Positions 34,446 through 43,388 of a stretch of 64,000 nt of DNA are shown here, one piece after another (the first letter of the stretch is position 1; every line of letters begins with the position of its first letter). Below the pieces are notes generated by a model. That model did not search any database. It saw nothing but the letters and a program-made list of their open reading frames with translations, and was not told the DNA's origin. Made by a program: the position numbers and the translations under genes. Source of the DNA: Streptomyces sp. C10-9-1 (GTDB taxonomy: Bacteria > Actinomycetota > Actinomycetes > Streptomycetales > Streptomycetaceae); assembly GCF_024497955.1 (NCBI RefSeq), contig NZ_JANHKP010000009.1, positions 124,001 through 188,000 of the forward strand, given 5' to 3'.

Positions 34446-35432
34446 CTATCGGAGCTTGGGGTCGAGGGCGTCGCGCACCGCGTCGCCGAGCATGATGAAC
34501 GCGAGGACGGTGACCGCCAGGGCCCCGGCGGGCCACAGCATCATGTGCGGGGCGTTGCGGATGTAGGGGGACGCGGACGAGATGTCGATGCCCCAGGAGA
34601 CGGTGGGGGGCTTGAGCCCGGCGCCGAGGTAGGACAGCGTCGCCTCCAGCGAGATGTAGGTGCCGAGCGCGATGGTGGCGACCACGATCACGGGGGCGAT
34701 CGCGTTGGGCGCGATGTGCCGCAGCAGCATCCGGGTGTTGGAGGCGCCGAGCGCGCGGGCGGCCTGCACGTAGTCGTTCTGCTTGGCGGTGATCACGGAA
34801 CCGCGGGCGATGCGGGAGATCTGCGGCCAGCCGAGCAGCACCATGAAGCCGACCACCGGCCAGACGGTGGTGGAGTCGACGACCGAGAGCAGGACCAGGC
34901 CGCCGAGCACCACGGGGATGCCGAAGAAGATGTCGGTGAGCCGGGACAGCAGCGAGTCCGGCAGGCCCCCGAAGAACCCGGCCAGCGAGCCGAAGAGGGA
35001 ACCCAGGATGCCGACCCCGAGCGTGGCGCAGACGCCCACGGTGACCGAGGTGCGGGCCCCGTAGACGACCCGGGTGTAGACGTCGCACCCCTGGCCGTTG
35101 AAGCCGAAGGGGTGCCCGGGCTGGGACCCCTGCTGGGCCTTGGCGAGGTCGCAGGAGAGCGGGTTGCCCGAGGCGATCAGCGAGGGCCAGAGGGAGATGA
35201 CGACCAGGAAGAGGATCACCAGGGAGGAGACGATGAAGACGGGGTTGCGTCGCAGGTCCCGCCAGGCGTCGGACCACAGGCTGCGCGGCTTCGCCGCGGG
35301 GCCGCCCTCGGAGGGGCTGTCCCCCAGGGGCTTCTCCAGGGTCTCGCCCTCGCTCATCGCGAGGTCGGTGGCGCCCCCGGCTCCCGTGGGCGCGATGGCG
35401 GAGTCCTCGTAGGGTGGCTGCTGCTCAGGCAT
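34446..35432 (-). CDS. Oligopeptide ABC transporter permease (DppC/OppC type), operon B
   Basis: 328 residues. An N-terminal cytoplasmic stretch of about 60 residues precedes a first helix (VFIVSSLVILFLVVISL), an extracellular loop with GNPLSCD and QGCDVYTRVVYGARTSVTVG, and five C-terminal helices of the permease domain. The EAA loop (ALGASNTRMLLRHIAPNAIAPVIV) contacts the ATPases. Overlaps the DppB-type gene by 8 bp. Shares all these features with the paralogue at 41425. Confidence 0.92.
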   Translation of the reverse strand: MPEQQPPYEDSAIAPTGAGGATDLAMSEGETLEKPLGDSPSEGGPAAKPRSLWSDAWRDLRRNPVFIVSSLVILFLVVISLWPSLIASGNPLSCDLAKAQQGSQPGHPFGFNGQGCDVYTRVVYGARTSVTVGVCATLGVGILGSLFGSLAGFFGGLPDSLLSRLTDIFFGIPVVLGGLVLLSVVDSTTVWPVVGFMVLLGWPQISRIARGSVITAKQNDYVQAARALGASNTRMLLRHIAPNAIAPVIVVATIALGTYISLEATLSYLGAGLKPPTVSWGIDISSASPYIRNAPHMMLWPAGALAVTVLAFIMLGDAVRDALDPKLR

Positions 35433-36348
35433 ACCGGATCCTCGGGTCGAGAACGGCGTACAGGAGGTCGACCAGCAGGTTCGCCAGGAGGAAGACGATG
35501 ACCAGCACGGTGACGAAGCCGACGACGGTCTGGGTGTTCTGGCGCAGGATGCCCTGGTAGAGCTGGTAGCCGACGCCGTGGATGTTGAAGATCCGCTCGG
35601 TGACGATCGCGCCGCCCATCAGCGCGCCGATGTCGGTGCCGATGAAGGTGACGACGGGGATGAGCGAGTTGCGCAGCAGGTGCCGGCGGATGACCCGCCC
35701 GCGCGGCAGCCCCTTGGCCTTGGCGGTGCGCACGTAGTCGGCGCGCAGGTTCTCCGCGATCGACGTCCGGGTGAGCCGGGTGACGTAGGCGAGGGAGACG
35801 GAGGCGAGGACGAGGCCGGGCACGATCAGCTCGTCGAGCGGGGCGGACGAGGACACCGAGGGGTCGATCCACCCCCACTTGATGCCGAGCAGCAGCTGCA
35901 CGAGCAGACCGGTGACGAAGGTCGGCACCGCGATGACCACCAGCGTCAGCACGAGCACCCCCGTGTCGACCGGGCGGCCGCGGCGCAGCCCGGTGACCAC
36001 GCCGAGGGTGATGCCGATGACGATCTCGAAGAAGATCGCCACCAGGGTCAGCCGGATGGTGACCGGGAAGGCGTCGGCCATCAGCTCGGTGACCTCCTGC
36101 CCGTTGAACGCGGTGCCGAAGTCGCCGGTGAAGACGTTGCCCATGTAGGTCAGGTATTGCTGCCACACGGGCTTGTCGAGGCCGAACTCCTTGCGCAGCT
36201 GGGCCGCCGTCGCCGGGTCGCACTGCCGGTCCCCGCACAGGCCGGCGACCGGGTCGCCCATGACGTTGACCATGAGGAAGATCAGCAGCGTGGTGCCGAA
36301 GAAGACCGGGATCATCTGCAGCAGACGCCGGATCACATAACGTCCCAT
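35425..36348 (-). CDS. Oligopeptide ABC transporter permease (DppB/OppB type), operon B
   Basis: 307 residues, six membrane helices. The N-terminus MGRYVIRRLLQMIPVFFGTTLL and the EAA-type loop (AKAKGLPRGRVIRRHLLRNSLIPVV) are characteristic, as is the C-terminal LLVDLLYAVLDPRIRYA. The extracellular loop after helix 1 (CGDRQCDPATAAQLRKEFGLDKP) includes two Cys not found in the paralogue at 42365. Separated from the binding-protein gene by 145 bp that hold a stem-loop, with GAGGTGC upstream of the ATG. Confidence 0.93.
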   Translation of the reverse strand: MGRYVIRRLLQMIPVFFGTTLLIFLMVNVMGDPVAGLCGDRQCDPATAAQLRKEFGLDKPVWQQYLTYMGNVFTGDFGTAFNGQEVTELMADAFPVTIRLTLVAIFFEIVIGITLGVVTGLRRGRPVDTGVLVLTLVVIAVPTFVTGLLVQLLLGIKWGWIDPSVSSSAPLDELIVPGLVLASVSLAYVTRLTRTSIAENLRADYVRTAKAKGLPRGRVIRRHLLRNSLIPVVTFIGTDIGALMGGAIVTERIFNIHGVGYQLYQGILRQNTQTVVGFVTVLVIVFLLANLLVDLLYAVLDPRIRYA

Positions 36349-36447
36349 GAGGTGCTCCGGGGATCGTCGCGGACAGGCGGGAACGGGGCGGGGCGGAGGC
36401 GGGCCGGGAGGAAGGGGTCGGGGCCGCGGGACCGGGGGGAACGGGGA

Positions 36448-36479
36448 CGGCCCGGCGCTCGCGCTGCGTCGCCGGGCCG
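36448..36479 (-). terminator. Intercistronic stem-loop after binding-protein gene, operon B
   Basis: Perfect 10-bp stem (36448-36457 with 36470-36479), 12-nt loop, 15 bp after the stop of the binding-protein gene. It could act as an attenuator or a 3' stabiliser of the binding-protein mRNA. Confidence 0.6.
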
Positions 36480-36493
36480 GACGGGCTCCGCCG

Positions 36494-38122
36494 TCAGTTG
36501 ACCGTGATCTCGTTGTAGACCGGGACGCTGAAGGGGTTCAGGGTCACGTTCGAGATGCGCTCCGAGTAGCCCGCGCTGCCGTTCTGGTACCAGAGCGGGA
36601 CGGCGGCCATCTGGTCGCGCACGACCTCCTCCGCCTGCTGGAAGGTGTCCACCGCCGTGGCGGTGTCGGTCTCGGCGTTGGCCCGGTCGACGAGGTCGTC
36701 GAACTCCTGGTTGCTCCACTTGCCGTCGTTGGAGGAGGCGTTGGTGTAGTAGAGCGGCTGGAGGAAGTTCTGGATCAGCGGGTAGTCCATCTGCCAGCCG
36801 GCCCGGAAGGGGCCGGGCATCCGCTGCTCGCCGATCTGGTTCCGGAAGTCCGCGAAGGTGCCGATCGGGTTGCCGATGCACGCCTGGTCGTCGCCGAGGG
36901 CGTTGTTGATGGAGTTGCAGACGGCGTCGACCCAGTCCTTGTGGGAGCCGGTGTCCGTGTTGTACGAGATCTTGATCTGACCGCCGGGGAGGCCGCCGCC
37001 CTCCTCGATCAGCCGCTTGGCCTCCGCCGGGTCGTACTCGCAGGCGTCGCCGCAGAGGGTGTCGTCGAAGCCGCCGTCCTCCCCGAGGACCGGCGAGGTC
37101 CAGTCCTTCGCCGGGGTGCGGGTGCTCTGGAAGATCGTCTCGGTGATCTGCTCCCGGTTGATGGCCCGCGAGATGCCGGTGCGGACCTTGTTGCCGTCCG
37201 GGGTGTCCCAGGCGTCGTCGTAGAAGGGGAAGGCGAGGGTCTGGATGATGCCGGCGGGGGTGTTGATGTAGCGGTCGCCGAGGTCGCTGCCGACGTTGCG
37301 CAGCTGGGCGGCCGGGATGTCGTCGACCAGGTCCAGGTTGCCCGCGATCAGGTCCGTGTAGGCGGTGTTGTTGTCGGTGTAGACCATGAGGTCGATGCCG
37401 CCGTTCTGCGCCCCGTCCGGCCCCGGGTAGTCGTCCCAGCGGCGCAGTTCGGCCTTCGTCCCCCGGTCGTAGGACTGGAGGGTGTACGGGCCGTTGCCGA
37501 CCGGCTGGTCGAGCCAGGCGTCGTGGTCGTCGAAGAAGGACTGCGGCAGCGGGGCGAAGGCCGAGTACCCGAGGGTGTCCGGCCAGGTCGAGAACTTCTG
37601 CGAGAGCTTCACGGTGAAGGTCAGGTCGTCCACGACCTTCAGCCCGGACAGGGAGGTGGCACTGGGCTCGCCGCTCTCGGGGTGGACCTGCTCGTAGCCG
37701 TCGATGTAGCCGAAGAAGTAGGCGTTCTTCTGGTTGTTGCGGAGGTCGGCGCCGTAGTTCCAGGCGTCCACGTAGGACTTCGCGGTGACCTTCTCGCCGT
37801 TGCTGAAGGTCCAGCCGTCCTTGATCCTGACGGTGAAGTTGACCGAGTCGTCGGTCTCGATGCTCTCGGCCATCATGTCGGTGGCCGCGCCGGTCTTCGG
37901 GTCGTACTTCTTCAGCCCCCGGAAGATCATGTCGAGGACCTTGCCGCCCTGCACCTCGTTGGTGTTCGCGGGTTCCAGGGGGTTCTGCGGGTCGGACCAG
38001 GAGGAGGAGACGATCCCGTCCTCGCCGCCCGCTCCGCCGTCGCCGCCGCCACCGCAGCCCGTGGCGGCGAGGGCGACGGCGACCGCGCAGGCGGCCCATC
38101 CGGCGCGCGTGGGTCCACGCAT
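36494..38122 (-). CDS. Peptide-binding lipoprotein (SBP family 5), operon B
   Basis: 542 residues. Signal peptide MRGPTRAGWAACAVAVALAA with lipobox TGCG; the Cys would be lipidated. The mature protein has the family 5 pattern: EVQGGKVLDMIFRGLKKYD near the N-terminus, FTVRIKDGWTFSNGEKVTAKSYVDAWNY, NGPYTLQSYD, and the C-terminal AAVPLWYQNGSAGYSERISNV. It catches oligopeptides outside the membrane. The ATG at 38122 follows GGAGGAA by 5 nt. First gene of operon B. Clearly related to the protein at 43389 but divergent in sequence, so the ligand range probably differs. Confidence 0.93.
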   Translation of the reverse strand: MRGPTRAGWAACAVAVALAATGCGGGGDGGAGGEDGIVSSSWSDPQNPLEPANTNEVQGGKVLDMIFRGLKKYDPKTGAATDMMAESIETDDSVNFTVRIKDGWTFSNGEKVTAKSYVDAWNYGADLRNNQKNAYFFGYIDGYEQVHPESGEPSATSLSGLKVVDDLTFTVKLSQKFSTWPDTLGYSAFAPLPQSFFDDHDAWLDQPVGNGPYTLQSYDRGTKAELRRWDDYPGPDGAQNGGIDLMVYTDNNTAYTDLIAGNLDLVDDIPAAQLRNVGSDLGDRYINTPAGIIQTLAFPFYDDAWDTPDGNKVRTGISRAINREQITETIFQSTRTPAKDWTSPVLGEDGGFDDTLCGDACEYDPAEAKRLIEEGGGLPGGQIKISYNTDTGSHKDWVDAVCNSINNALGDDQACIGNPIGTFADFRNQIGEQRMPGPFRAGWQMDYPLIQNFLQPLYYTNASSNDGKWSNQEFDDLVDRANAETDTATAVDTFQQAEEVVRDQMAAVPLWYQNGSAGYSERISNVTLNPFSVPVYNEITVN

Positions 38123-38190
38123 GGGGTTCCTCCCGTGTCCTCGGCAAGACTTAGGACCGAATATCACCCCGTACAGGACCTAACGCACTT

Positions 38191-39138
38191 TCAGGGCGTC
38201 CGGGTGGGTGTCCCTGCCGGGAGGGTGAGCTCCCAGGTGTCGACCCCGTAGTGGAGGGCCATGCCGTGGGCCTCGTAGAGGGCGAGCGCGCGGGTCTCGT
38301 TCGAGGTGTCCACGCCCAGACCGACGAGGTCCCGGCCGCGGGCGGCGTAGACGCCGAAGGCGTGGCGCAGCAGATGGCCGCCGATCCCCCGGCCGCGCAC
38401 CTCCTTGCGCACCCCGAGGTTGCGGATCCATCCCATGGCCTCGCGGTCGTCCCGGGTGAGCAGCACCGCCACGTCGCCCTCCGCCTCGGTCGAGGCGATC
38501 CAGACCAGCGACCAGTCCAGGCGCGCGCCGTCGATGTCGTCCAGCCAGGAGGTGTAGCCGCGCGGGTGGTGGCCGAAGTGCTCCGCGAAGGTCTCCTCGA
38601 CCAGGGCGTGGGCCCGGCGGCGGTCCTCCTCGGCCCGGCAGTCCCGCAGGCTGAGTCCCGGCAGCGGGGCGGGGGCGGTGTCCGCCCGGGCCGACAGCGG
38701 CCGGGTCATCACCTGGTGGCGGCGCACGGTGTCCCAGCCCCGCTCCCTGAGCAGCCCGGTGTCGAGCGCCGGCTCGGCGTTGAGGTGGAGGTGGAGGACG
38801 GCCCGCCCGGCGCCGGCGGCCATGGCCGCCGCCCGCTCCTCGGCGAGACGCAGCAGCAGGGCGGTGACGTCCCCGCGGCCCGGCAGGGCGTACAGGTCGA
38901 CGCCGATGTCCCCCTCGTCCGAGTCGCTCCAGACGACGGCGTAGCCGACCGGGTCGCCGGGGCCGTCGGTGACGAGCCAGGTGTCGCGGTCGAGATCGGT
39001 GTCGGGGTGGCGCAGATCGGCCTCGACCGTGTGCCGGTCGGTCTCGGGGCGGCCGATCTCGACGAGGTCGACGGCGTTCATCAGGGCGCAGACGGCGGGT
39101 GCGTCGGCCAGCGACACGGGGCGCACGGAAAGGGGCAT
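38191..39138 (-). CDS. Tandem-domain GNAT acetyltransferase (MshD-like layout)
   Basis: 315 residues with two acetyltransferase halves. The N-terminal half (1-150) has the fold but lacks a clean acetyl-CoA loop. The C-terminal half (160-315) has NLGVRKEVRGRGIGGHLLRHAFG, the active loop, and ALALYEAHGMALHYGVDTWEL. The two-GNAT layout resembles mycothiol synthase and some antibiotic-resistance or protein-modifying GNATs; the acceptor is not identifiable. GAGAGTGA precedes the ATG at 39138. Located between operons A and B, on the same strand. Confidence 0.85.
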   Translation of the reverse strand: MPLSVRPVSLADAPAVCALMNAVDLVEIGRPETDRHTVEADLRHPDTDLDRDTWLVTDGPGDPVGYAVVWSDSDEGDIGVDLYALPGRGDVTALLLRLAEERAAAMAAGAGRAVLHLHLNAEPALDTGLLRERGWDTVRRHQVMTRPLSARADTAPAPLPGLSLRDCRAEEDRRRAHALVEETFAEHFGHHPRGYTSWLDDIDGARLDWSLVWIASTEAEGDVAVLLTRDDREAMGWIRNLGVRKEVRGRGIGGHLLRHAFGVYAARGRDLVGLGVDTSNETRALALYEAHGMALHYGVDTWELTLPAGTPTRTP

Positions 39139-39212
39139 GCGGTCACTCTCCGGGCCGCCCGGGCGCGGCCGCAAACGCTTTTCCCGCCGGCCGGCACCCG
39201 CCCCGGACGCGA

Positions 39213-39248
39213 CGGTGCCCGCCCCGCCGGAGGGCGGGACGGGCACCG
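39213..39248 (-). terminator. Terminator of oligopeptide operon A
   Basis: 16-bp stem with one mismatch (39213-39228 with 39233-39248) and a 4-nt loop, 13 bp after the last stop codon of operon A. Confidence 0.8.
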
Positions 39249-39261
39249 GTTGCGCGAGGGG

Positions 39262-40362
39262 TCAGTGGACGTGGACGACGTCCTTCTCCTCGGCGAAGTG
39301 GCACGCCGACTCGTGCGCGGCCGGGGTGTCCTTGCCCACGAACGGGGCCGGGACCGCCAGCAGCGGCACCTCGATGGAGCACTTCTCCTCGGCCTTCCAG
39401 CACCGGGTGCGGAAGCGGCAGCCCGACGGGGGGTTGGCCGGCGAGGGCACGTCACCGGTGAGGATGATCCGCTCACGGCCCTCGCGGGCGGCCGGGTCCG
39501 GCACCGGAACCGCGGAGAGCAGCGCCTGGGTGTACGGGTGGGTCGGGTGGTCGTAGATCTGCACGTCGGTGCCGATCTCGGCCATCTTGCCAAGGTACAT
39601 CACGCCGACCCGGTCGGAGATGTGGCGGACGATCGACAGGTCGTGCGCGATGAAGATGTAGGAGAGGTTGAACTCGTCCTGGAGCTTCTCCATCAGGTTG
39701 ATGACCTGCGCCTGCACCGAGACGTCCAGCGCGGAGACCGGCTCGTCGCAGATGATGATCTCCGGGTTGAGCGCGAGGCCGCGGGCGATGCCGATGCGCT
39801 GGCGCTGGCCGCCGGAGAACTGGTGCGGGTAGCGGTGGATGTACTCGGGGTTGAGCCCGACGACGTCCAGCAGCTCCTGCACCTTCTTGCGGCGGTCACC
39901 CTTCGGGGCCACCTCGGGGTGGATCTCGAAGGGCTCCCCGATGATGTCGCCGACCGTCATCCGCGGGTCGAGCGAGGTGTAGGGGTCCTGGAACACCATC
40001 TGGATGTTGCGGCGGACGGCCTTGAGCGCCTTGCCGGACAGCTTGGTGATGTCCTGGCCCTTGTAGAACACCTCGCCGGAGGTGGCCGTCTCCAGCATCA
40101 TCAGCAGCTTGGCCACGGTGGACTTGCCGCAGCCCGACTCGCCGACGATCCCCAGGGTCTCGCCCTGGTAGAGGTCGAAGGAGATGCCGTCCACGGCCTT
40201 GACCGCGCCGATCTGCTTCTTGAACAGGATGCCCTGGGTCAGCGGGAAGTGCTTGACCAGGTTGCGCACCTGCAGGATCGGCTCACCCCGCCCGACGGGC
40301 GCGTCGAGCGCGGCGGAGGGGGTCGGGTCCACGGCCTCGCCGTCCTTCGTGAGCTCAGCCAT
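39262..40362 (-). CDS. Oligopeptide ABC transporter ATP-binding protein (DppF/OppF type), operon A
   Basis: 366 residues. Walker [10 protein letters not shown], signature [19 protein letters not shown], Walker [13 protein letters not shown], and the C-terminal Cys motif [15 protein letters not shown] 28-residue N-terminal extension (EAVDPTPSAALDAPVGRGE) distinguishes it from the paralogue at 32288; otherwise long blocks are identical. Its start overlaps the OppD-type gene by 8 bp (40355-40362), the same overlap as in operon B. Followed by a strong terminator. Confidence 0.93.
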   Translation of the reverse strand: MAELTKDGEAVDPTPSAALDAPVGRGEPILQVRNLVKHFPLTQGILFKKQIGAVKAVDGISFDLYQGETLGIVGESGCGKSTVAKLLMMLETATSGEVFYKGQDITKLSGKALKAVRRNIQMVFQDPYTSLDPRMTVGDIIGEPFEIHPEVAPKGDRRKKVQELLDVVGLNPEYIHRYPHQFSGGQRQRIGIARGLALNPEIIICDEPVSALDVSVQAQVINLMEKLQDEFNLSYIFIAHDLSIVRHISDRVGVMYLGKMAEIGTDVQIYDHPTHPYTQALLSAVPVPDPAAREGRERIILTGDVPSPANPPSGCRFRTRCWKAEEKCSIEVPLLAVPAPFVGKDTPAAHESACHFAEEKDVVHVH

Positions 40363-41413
40363 GGATCGTCTCCTTCCAGAAGTGGCACGCGCTTCCGCGG
40401 CCGGGCAGCTCCCCGCCGTCCTGCTCGGTCACCGGGTGCAGGACCGGGACGTCGGTGCGGCAGACGTCCTGCGCCTTGGGGCAGCGCGGGTTGAAGGCGC
40501 AGCCCGAGGGGATCTTGAGCAGGTTGGGCGGCAGGCCCTTGATCGCGTACAGCTCCTGGCCCTTCTGGTCCAGGCGCGGGATGGAGTCCAGAAGACCCCG
40601 GGTGTACGGGTGGGCCGGGCGCTGGTAGAGCTCGTGCACGGGGGCCGTCTCCACGATCCGGCCCGCGTACATCACGGCGATCTTGTCCGCGACGTCGGCC
40701 ACCACGCCGAGGTCGTGGGTGATCAGGATCAGGCCCATGTTGTACTCGCGCTGGAGCTCCGCGAGCAGGTCCATGACCTGGGCCTGCACGGTGACGTCGA
40801 GCGCCGTGGTGGGCTCGTCGGCGATGATCAGGTCCGGCTCCAGGGCCAGCGCCATGGCGATCATGATGCGCTGGCGCATACCGCCGGAGAACTGGTGGGG
40901 GTAGTCGTTGACCCGCGCCGCGGCGGCGGGGATCTTCACCCGGTCCATCAGTTCGATGGCCTTGACCTTGGCCTCCTTCTTGGAGAGGCCCTGGTGCACC
41001 CGGAACATCTCGCCGAGCTGGTAGCCGACGGTGAGGACCGGGTTCAGCGAGGAGAGCGCGTCCTGGAAGATCATGGCGATCTTCGAGCCGCGGATCTTGC
41101 GGCGCTCCTCGGGCGACATGGTGAGCAGGTCGCGGCCGCGGAAGAGCACCTCGCCCTTGGGGATGCGCCCGGGGGGCATGTCGAGGATGCCCATGATGGC
41201 CTGCGCGGTCACGGACTTGCCGGAGCCCGACTCGCCGAGGACCGCGAGGGTCTCGCCGGCCGAGACCGTGTAGTTGACGCCGTTCACGGCCTGCGCGACA
41301 CCCTCGCGGGTGTGGAACTCCACGTGCAGGTCGCGCACTTCGAGGAGCGGGCCCTCGTGGTCCCCGGCGCCGCGGGGGGCCGGGACGTCCGCCGTCTTGT
41401 CGATGATGGTCAC
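40355..41413 (-). CDS. Oligopeptide ABC transporter ATP-binding protein (DppD/OppD type), operon A
   Basis: 352 residues. Walker [13 protein letters not shown], signature [16 protein letters not shown], Walker [14 protein letters not shown]-terminal Cys motif [14 protein letters not shown]. The start is a GTG at 41413 with GGGAGG about 5 nt upstream. Eleven bp after the permease stop. Very close to the protein at 33423; the two differ mainly in the N-terminal 15 residues and in the region around AAAARVNDYPHQ. Confidence 0.93.
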   Translation of the reverse strand: MTIIDKTADVPAPRGAGDHEGPLLEVRDLHVEFHTREGVAQAVNGVNYTVSAGETLAVLGESGSGKSVTAQAIMGILDMPPGRIPKGEVLFRGRDLLTMSPEERRKIRGSKIAMIFQDALSSLNPVLTVGYQLGEMFRVHQGLSKKEAKVKAIELMDRVKIPAAAARVNDYPHQFSGGMRQRIMIAMALALEPDLIIADEPTTALDVTVQAQVMDLLAELQREYNMGLILITHDLGVVADVADKIAVMYAGRIVETAPVHELYQRPAHPYTRGLLDSIPRLDQKGQELYAIKGLPPNLLKIPSGCAFNPRCPKAQDVCRTDVPVLHPVTEQDGGELPGRGSACHFWKETIHG

Positions 41414-41424
41414 GTACGCCTCCC

Positions 41425-42372
41425 TCAGCGCAGCTTGGGGTCGAGGGCGTCGCGCACCGCGTCGCCGAGCATGATGAACGCCAGAACCGTGACGCTCACG
41501 AAGCCGGCGGGGAACAGGAGCGGGTGCAGGGCCTCACGGATCCGGCCGAGCGACTGGTTGATCATCACGCCCCAGGAGATGGTGGGCTCCTGGATGCCGA
41601 CACCGAGGAAGCTCAGCGTCGCCTCGACGGAGATGATCACACCGAGCGAGATCGTGGCGAGCACGATCAGCGGGGTCAGGGCGTTGGGCAGCACATGGCG
41701 GAACATCAGGCGGCCGGTGGACGCGCCCAGCGAGCGGGCCGCGGTCACGTAGTCGGCCTGCTTGGTCTGGATGACGGTGGAGCGCATGATGCGCGCCATG
41801 CTCATCCAGCCGAGGACCGTCAGGGCCGTGAGCACGCCCCAGATGCCGCCGGTGCGGAAGCCGTCGTCGTCACGGAAGGTGTTGAGGATGACGATGGCGC
41901 CCACGAGGAACGGGATGCCCATCACGATGTCGATGCCGCGGGAGATCAGGGCGTCCACCCAGCGGCCGTAGAAGCCGGCGACCAGGCCGAGCAGGAGCGC
42001 GATCAGCGCGGAGCCCACGGTCGCGAGCACACCGACCGTGATGGAGGTGCGGGCGCCGTGGATGGTGCGGGCGTAGACGTCGCAGCCGCGGGCGTCGTAG
42101 CCGAACCAGGCGTCGGCGCTGGGCTTCTGCAGCGAGCGGGAGAGCTCGCACAGCTGCGGGTCGGCGCTGGCGAAGAACGTCGGGAAGGCCGCCATCAGCA
42201 GCAGGACGAAGATGATGCCCGACGCGATGAGGAAGAGCGGGCGGCGCACCAGGTCGCGGACCGCGTCCTGGAGGAGGCTGCGCGACTTCTCGGGCTTCTT
42301 CGAGAGCTGGGGCGCGGCGGGGGTCGCCGCGGCCGCCTCCGGGGTGACTGCGGTGTTGGTCACGTCAGGCAT
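41425..42372 (-). CDS. Oligopeptide ABC transporter permease (DppC/OppC type), operon A
   Basis: 315 residues. Alanine-rich cytoplasmic N-terminus, then one helix (LFLIASGIIFVLLLMAAFPTFF), an external loop (CELSRSLQKPSADAWFGYDARGCDVYARTIHGARTSITVG in parts) and the five-helix permease domain with EAA loop LGASTGRLMFRHVLPNALTPLIV. The C-terminal end (FVSVTVLAFIMLGDAVRDALDPKLR) is shared with the paralogue at 34446. Overlaps the DppB-type gene by 8 bp. Confidence 0.92.
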   Translation of the reverse strand: MPDVTNTAVTPEAAAATPAAPQLSKKPEKSRSLLQDAVRDLVRRPLFLIASGIIFVLLLMAAFPTFFASADPQLCELSRSLQKPSADAWFGYDARGCDVYARTIHGARTSITVGVLATVGSALIALLLGLVAGFYGRWVDALISRGIDIVMGIPFLVGAIVILNTFRDDDGFRTGGIWGVLTALTVLGWMSMARIMRSTVIQTKQADYVTAARSLGASTGRLMFRHVLPNALTPLIVLATISLGVIISVEATLSFLGVGIQEPTISWGVMINQSLGRIREALHPLLFPAGFVSVTVLAFIMLGDAVRDALDPKLR

Positions 42373-43291
42373 AGCGAATCCTCGGGTCGAGCACGGCGTA
42401 GAGGAGGTCCACGACGAGGGCCATCACCACGTAGACGAGCACCAGCAGGGTGACGAAGCCGACGAGCGCAGGTCCGTCCTCGATCTGGATCGCCTTGAAG
42501 AGGTTGTATCCGACACCGGGGATGTTGAAGATCCGCTCGGTGACGATGGCCCCGCCCATCAGGGTGCCGAGGTCCGCGCCGAGGAAGGTGACCACCGGGA
42601 TCAGGGAGTTCCGCAGGACGTGGACGCCCGTGATCCGGGTCGGCGAGAGCCCCTTGGCCTTGGCCGTGCGGACGTAGTCCATCCGCAGGTTCTCCGCCAC
42701 CGAGGCGCGTGCCAGCCGCGCGATGTAGGCGAGGGAGACCGAACCGAGCACCAGACCGGGCAGCAGATAGCTCATGAAGCCCTCGTTGGTACCCGACACC
42801 GGGAAGATCCCGGCCTTGACGCCGAGGAAGATCTGGGCCGTCTGCCCCAGCACGAAGATCGGGACGGCGATCACCGTGAGGGTGGACAGCAGCACCAGGT
42901 TGTCCAGGAACTTGCCGCGTCTCATGCCCGCCAGCACGCCGGCCGCGACACCGACGACCATCTCGAAGACGAAGGCGATACCGGCGACCTTGAGGGTCTC
43001 CGGCCAGGCGTCGGCGATCATCTCGCTGATCGGGCGGGAACCGCTGAGGCTGGTTCCGAAGTCGCCCTGCAGGAGACCCGAGACGTAGTAGCCGTATCTC
43101 ACCGGCAGCGGGTCGTCCAGGTGGTACTGCGCGGTCAGCGCAACTCTGATGCTCTCTGGTACCGGACGCTCTCCGTACAGGTTCTGTACGGGGTCACCAC
43201 CCATTTCGGTGACGAGCGCGAAGACCAGGAATGTGGTCCCGATGATGACCGGGACCATCTGGAGCAGCCGTCTCAAGACGTAGCGGCCCAT
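42365..43291 (-). CDS. Oligopeptide ABC transporter permease (DppB/OppB type), operon A
   Basis: 308 residues, six helices. N-terminus MGRYVLRRLLQMVPVIIGTTFLV, EAA-type loop AKAKGLSPTRITGVHVLRNSLIPVV, C-terminus LVVDLLYAVLDPRIRYA. GAGGA lies upstream of the ATG. A 97-bp spacer with a 16-bp stem-loop separates it from the binding-protein gene, so binding protein and permeases may be produced at different levels. Confidence 0.93.
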   Translation of the reverse strand: MGRYVLRRLLQMVPVIIGTTFLVFALVTEMGGDPVQNLYGERPVPESIRVALTAQYHLDDPLPVRYGYYVSGLLQGDFGTSLSGSRPISEMIADAWPETLKVAGIAFVFEMVVGVAAGVLAGMRRGKFLDNLVLLSTLTVIAVPIFVLGQTAQIFLGVKAGIFPVSGTNEGFMSYLLPGLVLGSVSLAYIARLARASVAENLRMDYVRTAKAKGLSPTRITGVHVLRNSLIPVVTFLGADLGTLMGGAIVTERIFNIPGVGYNLFKAIQIEDGPALVGFVTLLVLVYVVMALVVDLLYAVLDPRIRYA

Positions 43292-43307
43292 GGTTCCTCC
43301 TCGTGGG

Positions 43308-43346
43308 AACGACGAGGGGCGGCTCGTACCGCCACCCCTCGTCGTT
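43308..43346 (-). terminator. Intercistronic stem-loop after binding-protein gene, operon A
   Basis: 16-bp stem with one mismatch (43308-43323 with 43331-43346) and a 7-nt loop, 43 bp after the binding-protein stop and 17 bp before the next start codon. Confidence 0.75.
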
Positions 43347-43388
43347 CAGGCCCTGATGTACTGTGCGGCGCCCTCGGGCGCCGGGCCG

